A DNA stretch of 64,000 nt from Nocardiaceae bacterium. Its GTDB lineage: Bacteria; Actinomycetota; Actinomycetes; Mycobacteriales; Mycobacteriaceae. The number at the start of each line of letters is the position of its first letter. Within the stretch, counting starts at the first letter, position 1. Shown here one piece after another: positions 17,005-26,273 of this stretch. Below the pieces are notes generated by a model. That model was not told where the DNA came from. It made no database searches and saw only the letters and a program-made list of their open reading frames with translations. The position numbers were made by a program, and so were the translations under genes. Where the stretch lies: positions 1 through 64,000 of the forward strand of contig JAJFUQ010000180.1 in the NCBI GenBank assembly GCA_021372355.1, written 5' to 3'.

Positions 17005-17910
17005 ATGATCTTCAAGACGATGTCCAAAGCCGCGCTGATCGCGAGCACCGCCCTGTTGGTTCCCCTGGCGGCCTGCTCCTCGAACGACACCGCCTCTGAG
17101 ACCAAGACCTCCACCGAGGTCGCGGCGACCGACCCGCGCCTGGCTGAGGCTGCGTCCGAGTACGCCACGTGGGTTCGCCAGGAAGCCGACGCGCTGGTGG
17201 CCGGCACGAAGGAATTCACCGACGCCTACATCGCGGGCGACAACGAGAAGGCGAAGAGCCTCTACGCCCCGACTCGCGCGCACTGGGAGGCCATCGAGCC
17301 GGTCGCCGAGACCTTCGGCGACCTCGACCCGAAGACGGACGCTCGGGAGGCGGACCTCGAGCAGGGGCAGACCTGGACCGGTTGGCACCTCATCGAGAAG
17401 GACCTGTGGCAGCCCACGCCGGAGGCCAACGGCGGAAAGGTCTACCAGTCGCTGAGCCCGGAGGACCGCACCAAGTACGCGACGATGCTCAACACGGACG
17501 TTGCGTCGATCAAGACCCACACCGACTCCGACGACTTCCCGAGGTCGGTCACCGCAGAGAGCATCGCGAACGGCTCGAAGGAGCTGCTCGACGAGGTCGC
17601 CAACGGAAAGATCACCGGGGAGGAAGAGATCTGGTCGCACACCGACCTGTGGGACTTCCAGGCCAACATCACGGGCGCCAAGAAGGGGTACGACCTGCTC
17701 CGCCCGGTCGTCGTCGACAACGACCCGAAGCTAGCCGAGACCCTCGACGCGCGGTTCGCGGCGGTGCAGGAGCTGCTCGACAGCCACAAGGAGGGTGACG
17801 GATTCGTCCTTTACACCGCGCTGACCGAGGACCAGGTCAAGGCTCTGTCCAATGCGGTCGAGGCGCTGGGCGAACCGCTGTCGAAGCTCGCCGCTGCGGT
17901 CAAGCAATGA
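17005..17910 (+). CDS. efeO: EfeO/EfeM-like iron-binding lipoprotein (imelysin domain)
   Basis: A 301-residue protein from the ATG at 17005 (AGG 5 bp upstream; the ATG at 17020 is an alternative). A lipoprotein signal ends LVPLAAC (C24). The imelysin/peptidase M75 domain follows, with the metal-binding HxxE motif at H128-E131 (WTGWHLIEKDLW). The N-terminal cupredoxin domain of E. coli EfeO is missing, so this is the short EfeM form. It binds extracellular iron for the Efe uptake system. The stop overlaps the efeB start by ATGA, and IdeR-like boxes sit in front. Confidence 0.9.
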   Translation: MIFKTMSKAALIASTALLVPLAACSSNDTASETKTSTEVAATDPRLAEAASEYATWVRQEADALVAGTKEFTDAYIAGDNEKAKSLYAPTRAHWEAIEPVAETFGDLDPKTDAREADLEQGQTWTGWHLIEKDLWQPTPEANGGKVYQSLSPEDRTKYATMLNTDVASIKTHTDSDDFPRSVTAESIANGSKELLDEVANGKITGEEEIWSHTDLWDFQANITGAKKGYDLLRPVVVDNDPKLAETLDARFAAVQELLDSHKEGDGFVLYTALTEDQVKALSNAVEALGEPLSKLAAAVKQ

Positions 17911-19163
17911 GTGAGACCACCACTCGCCGGGCAGTGAGCCGTCGCTCGCTCCTCGTCGGAGGTGCCGGTGTCGTCGGAATCGGAGCGGCTGCCGGTATCG
18001 GCTTCGCGGCCGGTACCAAGGAAGCCGGGGCCGCCGTCGCCGACCTGCAGTACTCGTTCGACGGCGCGCACCAGGCCGGCATCATCACGCCGGCTCAGGA
18101 TCACCTGCACTTCGCGTCCTGGGACCTCACGACGACCTCGCGGGACGACGTCATCGCGATGCTCCAGGAGTGGACGGCTGCGGCCCGACGGATGACGACC
18201 GGTGCCGCTGCCGGAAAGATCGGGCCGGTCGACGGTCCGGCAGTTGCTCCGCCCGACGACACCGGCGAGGCGATGGACCTCCCGGCTTCGGGACTGACGA
18301 TCACTTTCGGGTTCGGTCCGTCGTTCTTCGACAAACTCAAGCTGACGAACAAGCCGAAGCTGCTCGCCGATCTTCCGCACTTCCCGCAGGACGTGCTCGA
18401 CCCGAATCGCGTGGGCGGTGACCTCTGTGTGCAGGCGTGCGCCAACGACCCGCAGGTCGCGGTGCACGCGATCCGCAACCTCGCGCGCATCGCATTCGGT
18501 ACGGCCGCGATCAAGTGGGCACAGCTCGGGTACGGTCGCACGTCGTCGACGTCCACCGCGCAGATGACACCTCGAAACCTGTTCGGTTTCAAGGACGGAA
18601 CGGCGAATCTGAAGGCCGAGGAGGGTAGCGAGCTCGCCAAGCACGTGTGGGTCGACGCCGATGATGATGCGAATGCGGCGTGGCTCGCGGGCGGCACGTA
18701 TCTCATTGCCCGCCGAATCCGCATGTCAATCGAGATCTGGGACCGCACACCGCTGGGTGAGCAGGAAACGATCGTCGGGCGATTCAAGGGCAACGGTGCA
18801 CCGCTGTCCGGTGGCGAGGAGTTCACCGACCCGGACTTCGCGGCGCAGCAGGACGGCAAGGAGAAGATCGGCAAGATCTCCCACGTCGCGATCGCGCACC
18901 CGAAGTTCAACGACGGGCACCGCATCCTCCGCCGTGGATACAACTTCACCGATGGCGCGGACGGACTCGGCAAGCTCGATGCGGGCCTGTTCTTCCTCGG
19001 CTTCGTGCGAAACCCGGCGACGCAGTACATCCCGCTGCAGACCAAGATGTCCCGCGACGACGTGATGATGGAGTACCTCAAGCACACGGGTTCCGGCATC
19101 TGGGCGATTCCACGCGGTGTGACCGGCAATCGGTACATCGGCCAGGAGTTGTTCACGGGGTGA
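17907..19163 (+). CDS. efeB: EfeB, Tat-exported DyP-type haem peroxidase
   Basis: A 418-residue protein. The N-terminus has a twin-arginine signal (SRRSLLVGGAGVVGIGAAAG). The DyP fold carries the family GxxDG motif as GFKDG at about residue 225, a distal-Arg region (ARRIRMSIEIWDRT) and the proximal-His region near the C-terminus (HVAIAHPKFNDGHRI). EfeB oxidises ferrous iron or haem outside the membrane as part of EfeUOB. It overlaps efeO by 4 bp. No efeU permease gene is present within the window. Confidence 0.92.
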   Translation: MSETTTRRAVSRRSLLVGGAGVVGIGAAAGIGFAAGTKEAGAAVADLQYSFDGAHQAGIITPAQDHLHFASWDLTTTSRDDVIAMLQEWTAAARRMTTGAAAGKIGPVDGPAVAPPDDTGEAMDLPASGLTITFGFGPSFFDKLKLTNKPKLLADLPHFPQDVLDPNRVGGDLCVQACANDPQVAVHAIRNLARIAFGTAAIKWAQLGYGRTSSTSTAQMTPRNLFGFKDGTANLKAEEGSELAKHVWVDADDDANAAWLAGGTYLIARRIRMSIEIWDRTPLGEQETIVGRFKGNGAPLSGGEEFTDPDFAAQQDGKEKIGKISHVAIAHPKFNDGHRILRRGYNFTDGADGLGKLDAGLFFLGFVRNPATQYIPLQTKMSRDDVMMEYLKHTGSGIWAIPRGVTGNRYIGQELFTG

Positions 19164-19199
19164 CGCGACAACCGCATGGGCATACCGGACGATAGGTAC

Positions 19200-19577
19200 A
19201 TGTCTGGTTGCCCATGCGGTTCCGGGTCCGAGCTCTCCGGGTGCTGCGGTCCGCTGCTGGCCGGCGATAAGCGGGCGGCGACGGCAGAACAGTTGATGCG
19301 GTCGCGGTTCACGGCATATGCGCTCGGCGATGTCGACTATGTGCGCCAGACCTGGCACCCGCGGACGTGCCCGAAGCATCTGAGTCTCGACGACTCCATC
19401 ACGTGGACACGTCTCGACGTCGTGGCGACGGACCGGGGGAGTCTCTTCGACACAACCGGGACCGTCGAATTTCGCGCGTACTTCCGGCAGGACGGCCAGC
19501 GCGATGTCATGCACGAAGTGAGCGAATTCGTGCGCGTCGATCGATCGTGGGTCTACCTTTCCGGACGGCACACATAG
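19200..19577 (+). CDS. YchJ-family protein with SEC-C-like zinc motif
   Basis: 125 residues from the ATG at 19200, where family members start; the ATG at 19176 is possible. CPCGSGSELSGCCGPLL is the N-terminal Cys-rich metal-binding motif, followed by the NTF2-like fold with LMRSRFTAYALGDVDYV and a Trp-rich strand. Such UPF0225 proteins have no settled function. It follows efeB by 36 bp and may be read through from the iron operon. Confidence 0.85.
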   Translation: MSGCPCGSGSELSGCCGPLLAGDKRAATAEQLMRSRFTAYALGDVDYVRQTWHPRTCPKHLSLDDSITWTRLDVVATDRGSLFDTTGTVEFRAYFRQDGQRDVMHEVSEFVRVDRSWVYLSGRHT

Positions 19578-19604
19578 GGCGATGTTTCCGCATACCGTTT
19601 TGCT

Positions 19605-19913
19605 ATGACTGCGCCTGCGCCGGGACCGAAGGTCCGCATCGAGTACTGCACGCTGTGCCACTGGCTGTTGCGGGCGTCGTGGATGGCGCAGGAATTGCTC
19701 AGTACCTTCCCGCAGGACCTCTCCGAGGTGACACTCGTCCCCGGCACCGGCGGAATCTTCCGAATCTCGCTCGACGCTGAGGTCATCTGGGATCGCAAGG
19801 AGGAGCACGGTTTTCCCGACATTGCCTCGCTGAAGCAGATCGTCCGGGACCGCATCGAGCCCGATCGCGACCTAGGCCACATCGACCGCAGTCATCCGCG
19901 TCGCGCACACTGA
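19605..19913 (+). CDS. SelT/SelW/SelH-family thioredoxin-like protein
   Basis: A 102-residue protein. RIEYCTLCHWLLRASWMAQELL holds the family CxxC redox pair (C15, C18; Cys rather than selenocysteine), followed by EVTLVPGTGGIFRISLD and IWDRKEEHGFPD, which are hallmark Rdx-family segments. The family is thought to have redox activity. It lies 27 bp after the YchJ gene and 3 bp before a carboxylesterase gene, so all are probably one transcript. Confidence 0.88.
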   Translation: MTAPAPGPKVRIEYCTLCHWLLRASWMAQELLSTFPQDLSEVTLVPGTGGIFRISLDAEVIWDRKEEHGFPDIASLKQIVRDRIEPDRDLGHIDRSHPRRAH

Positions 19914-19916
19914 AAT

Positions 19917-21476
19917 ATGAGCGAAATCGAAAATGACGATGCCGGCTGGCCGGTCGTCATCACTGAGCACGGCCCGGTTGGGGGCGAGCGCGCGGCGGGC
20001 GCGGTCGTCTTCAAGTCGATTCCCTATGCCGCGCCGCTCGAGCCGTCGAACCGATTTCTGAAGCCGCAGCCGCCCGAACCGTGGACGGCAGTCAAGGACT
20101 GCACGAAACATCGCGACATCGCGCCGCAGATGATGGGCAAGCTCATTCCGCTTGACGGCGAACTGAACCCCGGACCGGACTGCCTGTGGCTCAACGTCTG
20201 GACCCCGGAGATCGATGACAAGCGCCGGCCGGTCATGGTGTGGGTCCACGGTGGCGCTTACTGCCTGGGAACCGCGGCGCAGGGCGTCTACGACGGGCGG
20301 CATCTGGCGGTGACGGGCGACGTCGTGATCGTCGTCCTCAACTTCCGGATCGGCGCCCTCGGTTTTGTCGACCTCTCGGCGTTCTCGACTCCGGACTGCG
20401 AGTTCGTGCCGAATCTGGGGTTGCACGACATCCTGGCGGGACTGCGCTGGGTCCGGGACAACATCGCCGCGTTCGGCGGTGACCCGGATCAAGTGACCAT
20501 CTTCGGTGAATCGGCTGGTGGCGGCTGCGTCACGACGCTGATGGTGTCCCCGCCGGCGGAGGGGCTGTTCCACCGGGCGATCGCACAGAGTTCGCCGGCG
20601 TCGGCGGTCTTCGGCCCGGAGCGTGCGGAATTGGTCGCCCGACGGTTCCTCGCCATGCTCGATGTGGAACCCGAGAATGCGCGCGAATTGTGCAATCTGC
20701 CGCTCCAGACGCTCGCCGAGGCCGCGGACACTCTGGCCGAGGAATTTCCCGCGGCGAATCCCGGCGTGCTCGGCGTATCGCCGGTGGTCGATGGCGACAT
20801 CGTGCCGCGCTATCCGATCGCGGCGTACCAGAAGGGGCTGTCGCACCGGATTCCGCTCATCATCGGCACGAACGCCGACGAGGCTTCGCTGTTCAAGTTC
20901 ATCAAGTCGCAGATCATGCCGGTGACGCCGGAAGCGGTGAACACGATGCTCGAAGGCATCGCCAAGGAGCATCCGACGTTCTCGCCGGAGCGGATTGCCG
21001 AGATCGTGGCCGCCTATCCGGACATGGATCGGGCGAAGGGCGCCATGGCGATCTCCCGGGATGCCGGTTTCCGCATGCCCACCATCTGGCTCGCGGAGGC
21101 ACACAGTCGCCACTCGCCGACCTTCCTTTACCGCTTCGACTATGCGACGCCGATTCTGAAGGCGGCCCGCCTCGGTGCCACCCATGCGACCGAACTGCCC
21201 TATGTCTTCGGCAATTTCGGGACGGTCAAGTTCGATCCGACGTTCTGGCTCGGCGGCCGACAGGTCGCGGACCAGATCGCGGGCCGCATTCAACGACGGT
21301 GGCTTGCCTTCGCTCGGTACGGGGTCCCGGCGGCGCTCGATGCGTCGAAACACTGGGCGCCGTACGACGAGCGCAAGCGCCTGACGCTTCTCATCGACGC
21401 GGTGGACACGTTGGTGTCCGATCCGGATGAGGAGCTTCGCAAGACGTGGGGAGACCAGGTTCTCGCGTTCAGCTGA
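19917..21476 (+). CDS. Type-B carboxylesterase/lipase
   Basis: A 519-residue alpha/beta hydrolase of the carboxylesterase family. It shows the oxyanion motif VWVHGGAYCLG, the nucleophile elbow FGESAGGG (Ser), the acid region IGTNADEASLFKF and the His in LGATHATELPYVFGN. There is no signal peptide, so it is cytoplasmic. Para-nitrobenzyl-type esterases of this length hydrolyse a wide range of esters. It follows the SelW-like gene by 3 bp. Confidence 0.9.
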   Translation: MSEIENDDAGWPVVITEHGPVGGERAAGAVVFKSIPYAAPLEPSNRFLKPQPPEPWTAVKDCTKHRDIAPQMMGKLIPLDGELNPGPDCLWLNVWTPEIDDKRRPVMVWVHGGAYCLGTAAQGVYDGRHLAVTGDVVIVVLNFRIGALGFVDLSAFSTPDCEFVPNLGLHDILAGLRWVRDNIAAFGGDPDQVTIFGESAGGGCVTTLMVSPPAEGLFHRAIAQSSPASAVFGPERAELVARRFLAMLDVEPENARELCNLPLQTLAEAADTLAEEFPAANPGVLGVSPVVDGDIVPRYPIAAYQKGLSHRIPLIIGTNADEASLFKFIKSQIMPVTPEAVNTMLEGIAKEHPTFSPERIAEIVAAYPDMDRAKGAMAISRDAGFRMPTIWLAEAHSRHSPTFLYRFDYATPILKAARLGATHATELPYVFGNFGTVKFDPTFWLGGRQVADQIAGRIQRRWLAFARYGVPAALDASKHWAPYDERKRLTLLIDAVDTLVSDPDEELRKTWGDQVLAFS

Positions 21477-21488
21477 CAAGCTGTTGGG

Positions 21489-21536
21489 CTTGATTTATGG
21501 GAGTCAAGTTTCAAAGCTTGACTTGAAACAGTCAAG
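21489..21536 (+). promoter_or_regulatory. AGTCAAG repeat array before an HTH regulator gene
   Basis: AGTCAAG occurs at 21502-21508 and 21530-21536 and inverted (CTTGACT) at 21517-21523; shorter CTTGA copies are at 21489-21493 and 21522-21526. GTTTCAA (21508-21514) and TTGAAAC (21523-21529) form a nested inverted repeat. A TTTATAG-like -10 lies only a few bases before the ATG at 21553. This looks like a multi-site operator, probably for the regulator encoded just downstream. Confidence 0.55.
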
Positions 21537-21552
21537 CTCTTAGCCTTTATAG

Positions 21553-22131
21553 ATGTTCGTTATGACGATCGATCAACGGCGAAGTCGTCGCGACGTCGAT
21601 CGCGTCGACACGGTGCTCGAGGCGCTGGCGACCTATGAAACGTTCCGCCCGTTCGAGCGCACTGCCGGCGACGAGGTCCAAGGCGTCGTTGCTGCGCCGG
21701 AGATCGTTATCGACGTCGCGGTGGCACTTATCGAAGACGGTCATTGGAGTGTCGGGATCGGAGTCGGTCCGGTCGAGGTGCCACTGCCGGCCGTGACGCG
21801 CGCGGGTAGGGGTGTGGCCTTTGAAGCCGCCCGCGCGGCCGTGACGAGGGCGAAATCGGCCGCCGGCGGGGTTGCCATCGAAGGATCGAACCCGATCGTG
21901 GATGACGTCGAGACGGTTCTCGCGCTGCTCGCCTACGTGGTGTCCCGACGCACCGATGAGGGGCGTGCCGCCGTCGGGCTCATGCGGCTAGGGTCGACTC
22001 AGGCGGCCGTCGCGGATCGTCTGGGAATCAGCAAACAAGCTGTATCGCAGCGGCTTTCGGTCGCCGGCTGGGGAGTTGAGACGAAGGCCAGGGATCTGGC
22101 GGCACGGCTGCTCGGAGAGGCGGACTCATGA
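21553..22131 (+). CDS. Helix-turn-helix regulator, possibly SatD-like
   Basis: A 192-residue protein. The N-terminus MTIDQRRSRRDVDRV resembles SatD-family starts, and the C-terminus has a clear HTH (AAVADRLGISKQAVSQRLSVAGW, about residues 152-174). The middle carries alternating beta segments (HWSVGIGVGPVEVPLP). It is translationally coupled (ATGA) to a membrane-protein gene. SatD-type regulators are known from two-gene loci with a membrane protein. Autoregulation through the upstream repeat array is inferred. Confidence 0.7.
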   Translation: MFVMTIDQRRSRRDVDRVDTVLEALATYETFRPFERTAGDEVQGVVAAPEIVIDVAVALIEDGHWSVGIGVGPVEVPLPAVTRAGRGVAFEAARAAVTRAKSAAGGVAIEGSNPIVDDVETVLALLAYVVSRRTDEGRAAVGLMRLGSTQAAVADRLGISKQAVSQRLSVAGWGVETKARDLAARLLGEADS

Positions 22132-22637
22132 CGGTAGTGACGATGATCCTGCTCGGAAGCGTCGCTGTCCTGACTCCGCTCCTGTCGTGGCGCATGCCCG
22201 TTTGGCTCACCGCTTCATTCGCTTCGGTGCTGTTGTCGTCGGCGGCCATCGCCGCCGCGTTCACACACAAGGTCCATGGCGTCGGGTTTGCCTTCGCGGC
22301 GGTGTTGTCGGTGCTGGCTGCTGCGGTCGGCGGCATCAAGATTGCGCCCTTTGCGTTCCATCTCGCCCGGCGGCGGGGTGCGCCCGCGGACGGTACCGAT
22401 CTGCCGCAGCCGCTGCAGGGCGGCCTCATGATCGGACTGCTCGAACGCATTGCGATCTCGGTCGCGATCCTGGCGCACTGGCCTGAGGGAATCGCGATCG
22501 TCATGGCGGTCAAGGGTCTCGCGCGTTATCCCGAACTGCGCGATCCGCGCGCGTCGGAGCAATTCATCATCGGGACGTTCGCGAGCGTTTTGTGGGCGAT
22601 CGCGGCGGGCGCGATCGGAAGAGGACTGCTCAGTTAG
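22128..22637 (+). CDS. Integral membrane protein coupled to the HTH regulator
   Basis: A 169-residue protein with about five hydrophobic segments (about 4-22, 27-46, 53-74, 105-125 and 148-166). The conserved-looking core GLLERIAISVAILAHWPEGI and KGLARYPELRDPRASEQFIIGTFAS includes charged residues near the membrane. It overlaps the regulator gene by ATGA. I recognise the KGLARYPEL...EQFIIGT pattern from membrane proteins that accompany SatD-like regulators. The transported or sensed molecule is unknown. Confidence 0.7.
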   Translation: MTVVTMILLGSVAVLTPLLSWRMPVWLTASFASVLLSSAAIAAAFTHKVHGVGFAFAAVLSVLAAAVGGIKIAPFAFHLARRRGAPADGTDLPQPLQGGLMIGLLERIAISVAILAHWPEGIAIVMAVKGLARYPELRDPRASEQFIIGTFASVLWAIAAGAIGRGLLS

Positions 22638-22663
22638 CGCTCGGGGATTGGTGCGAGGTGTAT

Positions 22664-22695
22664 AACTGGTCTAACCAGCAGTGGTTGGACCAGTT
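22664..22695 (+). promoter_or_regulatory. Tandem palindromic operator before the P450 gene
   Basis: AACTGGTCTAACCA (22664-22677) and TGGTTGGACCAGTT (22682-22695) are inverse copies with one mismatch and a 4-bp spacer. Each half is itself a palindrome of the form TGGTnnnACCA, the pattern typical of FadR-type GntR regulators. A TATAAC -10-like element (22661-22666) overlaps the left arm, so bound protein would block transcription. Ribosome-binding site AGGAG follows at 22696-22700. Confidence 0.6.
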
Positions 22696-22705
22696 AGGAG
22701 CGGTT

Positions 22706-24040
22706 ATGACCTCGGAGTCGAGGAACTCGCTGCCACGCGTCACATTGGCCAGGGGATTGAGCAGCGTCAACGCGCTCGTCAGGCCCGGCCATACCCAGCA
22801 GGTCTTCAACAGATTCGGCGACAGATTTCGCTACAGCTTTCCGGGATTCCCCGACATCGTGGTCACCCGAGTTCCCGAGGATCTTCGCCAGGTCTTCCGT
22901 GATGAGGACAAGGCCTGGTCGTGGGGCGAATTCCTGAGGCGCTTCTCGCCGCATGACGTGCTGTTCGGAGATTCGTACATCTTTTTCGACCACAAGCGTC
23001 ATGCGCAGGAACGGCGGTTGATCTCGCCGCCGTTCAACGGCCGCGCGTTGAAGTCGTATGAGCAGAAGATGGTGGACATCGTCGATCGCGTGATCGCTCA
23101 ATGGCCTACCGGTGAACCGATTTCGTTCTTCGCCCTCAGTCACCGACTGGCGTCTGATGTGATGTCCGCCGTCGTTTTCGGAGTGACCGATCAGCGACGG
23201 CTCAAGCAGTTAGACCGTGCCCTGGCGAACTATTTCGGCATTCTCAACGGTGTCGTGTTCGAGAGTCTCGCGGCGGTCGGGCTGCTCACTGGCGGTCGGA
23301 TTCCGAGGCATCCTCAGCTGTCATCGGCCGAGCGGGCAATCGATCGAATCGTTCTGGCCGAGATCGCCGACCGCCGGCGAAACGGGACGATCGACGACGG
23401 CGACATGATCGGTCGCTACCTGGCTGAACCCAACGGCTCCTGGTCGGCCCGGGACGACGACGCGCTCGCTGCGAGTGCTCGCCGCCTCATGTTCGCCGGC
23501 TACGAGACGACCGCGGCCACTCTGTCATGGGTCGGGGTGTTTCTTTCTCGGCACCCCGACGTTGTCGAAGAGCTCGAAGCCAGTGTTGACCGTGGCGAGG
23601 ACCGATTGCTCGACGCGGTCATCAACGAGGCCATGCGCCTGCGGCCGGCGATCCCGCTCACCGGCCGGCGTGCGGTGCGCGATACGACGGTCGGCGACGT
23701 GTCCATCCGAAAGGGGACTGCACTCCTGATCCCCATCCTCGGCATGCACGAGAGTCCAGGGATTCACGACGACCCGCTCGTGTTCCGTCCGCAACGCTTC
23801 ATCGACCAGCAGCCGACTGCGACGTCGTTGCTGCCCTTCGGTGGTGGCGTCAACAAGTGTCTCGGCGCCCCGTTCGCAGCATTCGAGCTGAAGGTGCTGC
23901 TGCGGACGTTCCTCGCCGAACGCAGCTTCGTGCCGCAAGCGACTCCGGTACCGCATCCGCGCGTGCGAACCGAGATGATGGTGCCGCGTGATGGGGCGAT
24001 GCTCACCCTGAAAAGGCGCGTCCGGCAGCCGTCTGCCTAG
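22706..24040 (+). CDS. Cytochrome P450
   Basis: A 444-residue protein from the ATG at 22706, with AGGAG 5 bp upstream. The I-helix oxygen-binding motif is FAGYETTAATL, the K-helix ExxR is EAMRLRPAIP and the haem-thiolate loop is FGGGVNKCLGAPFA (Cys385). It has no membrane anchor, typical for a bacterial P450 needing a separate ferredoxin and reductase. fprA at 45.1 kb could in principle supply electrons. No ferredoxin gene is adjacent. Substrate unknown. Its end overlaps the convergent crotonase gene by 4 bp. Confidence 0.93.
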   Translation: MTSESRNSLPRVTLARGLSSVNALVRPGHTQQVFNRFGDRFRYSFPGFPDIVVTRVPEDLRQVFRDEDKAWSWGEFLRRFSPHDVLFGDSYIFFDHKRHAQERRLISPPFNGRALKSYEQKMVDIVDRVIAQWPTGEPISFFALSHRLASDVMSAVVFGVTDQRRLKQLDRALANYFGILNGVVFESLAAVGLLTGGRIPRHPQLSSAERAIDRIVLAEIADRRRNGTIDDGDMIGRYLAEPNGSWSARDDDALAASARRLMFAGYETTAATLSWVGVFLSRHPDVVEELEASVDRGEDRLLDAVINEAMRLRPAIPLTGRRAVRDTTVGDVSIRKGTALLIPILGMHESPGIHDDPLVFRPQRFIDQQPTATSLLPFGGGVNKCLGAPFAAFELKVLLRTFLAERSFVPQATPVPHPRVRTEMMVPRDGAMLTLKRRVRQPSA

Positions 24041-24849
24041 TCGCCCTCGAAGACGGCTTCTTCGCGCTTCTTGAACGCGGCGAACCCGCGCCGGATGTCC
24101 TTGCTCATGAGGATCTTCACGAACTCGCTGCGCGTCTTGCGGAGTGCGGTCGAAGCGCCCTTGTTCTGTGCGATGCGTCCGTTCCGCAAGACGGTCTGAA
24201 CGCCGAGGGGAGCCTGGCGTGCGATGGTGTTCGCCAACTCGTGTGCCTTCTCGTCGGCCCGGCCCGCCTCGACAAGCTCTTGGATGAGGCCGATGCGGTA
24301 GGCCTCTTCGGCGCCGAATTCCTCGCCGGTCAGGGTCCAGCGATTGGCGTTGTGGGTGCCGACCGCGAGCGGCCAGCGCACAGTTCCGCCGCCGAACGGG
24401 AAGAGTCCGCGGCTCACTTCGTACTGTGTGAACGAGGCGGACGTGCTGGCGACGTTGATGCTGGCGGCAAGCAGGAGTTCGATGCCGAGGGTGAAGACCC
24501 GGCCCTCGACAGCCGTCACAATGGGCTTCGGGCACGGGTCGGTCGTGATCCCGAACGGGTCGACGCCGCCCTTGGGGACGAGGCCCTTGACCGGCTCGAA
24601 GAAGGGAATCGCCTTGGCGATGGCCTCTTTGTACAGCTCGGGGAAGAGTTCGCCGAGATCGAGACCGCTCGTGAAATACCGTCCGTTGGCCCGCAAAACG
24701 CCGACCCGCAGAGTCTTGTCCTGGGCGAGCTCGGTGTATGCCTCGGCGAGTTCGCGCAGCATGGGGTAGTTGAACGCGTTCAGCTTGTCGTCGCGGTTGA
24801 GCGAGATGGTCAGGACGTGGCCGGAGCGTTCGGTGGTGACGAGCGGCAT
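24037..24849 (-). CDS. Enoyl-CoA hydratase/isomerase-family (crotonase) protein
   Basis: A 270-residue crotonase-fold protein. It shows NRDDKLNAFNYPMLREL, the first oxyanion segment NGRYFTSGLDLGELF and the second as VEGRVFTLGIELLLAA. In the position of the two usual catalytic Glu residues, E is kept in FTQYEVSRGLFPFGGG but the first lies in TLGIELL, so isomerase or other crotonase chemistry is possible. A perfect 18-bp inverted repeat directly upstream suggests TetR-type control of acyl-CoA breakdown. Confidence 0.85.
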   Translation of the reverse strand: MPLVTTERSGHVLTISLNRDDKLNAFNYPMLRELAEAYTELAQDKTLRVGVLRANGRYFTSGLDLGELFPELYKEAIAKAIPFFEPVKGLVPKGGVDPFGITTDPCPKPIVTAVEGRVFTLGIELLLAASINVASTSASFTQYEVSRGLFPFGGGTVRWPLAVGTHNANRWTLTGEEFGAEEAYRIGLIQELVEAGRADEKAHELANTIARQAPLGVQTVLRNGRIAQNKGASTALRKTRSEFVKILMSKDIRRGFAAFKKREEAVFEGD

Positions 24850-24862
24850 CGCGAGACTCCCA

Positions 24863-24906
24863 AATAGATCGATCGGTCTATATCAGACTAGACCGATCGA
24901 TCTATT
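24863..24906 (-). promoter_or_regulatory. Perfect 18-bp inverted repeat upstream of the crotonase gene
   Basis: AATAGATCGATCGGTCTA (24863-24880) is repeated in perfect inverse at 24889-24906 with an 8-bp spacer. Each arm is itself a near-palindrome (TAGAyCGATCGrTCTA), as expected for two TetR-type dimer sites. It sits 13 bp before the crotonase start and 4 bp after the stop codon of the oxidase gene upstream, so it may also end that transcript, although there is no U-run. Confidence 0.6.
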
Positions 24907-24910
24907 CTGG

Positions 24911-26269
<1,359 letters not shown>

Positions 26270-26273
26270 GCGA

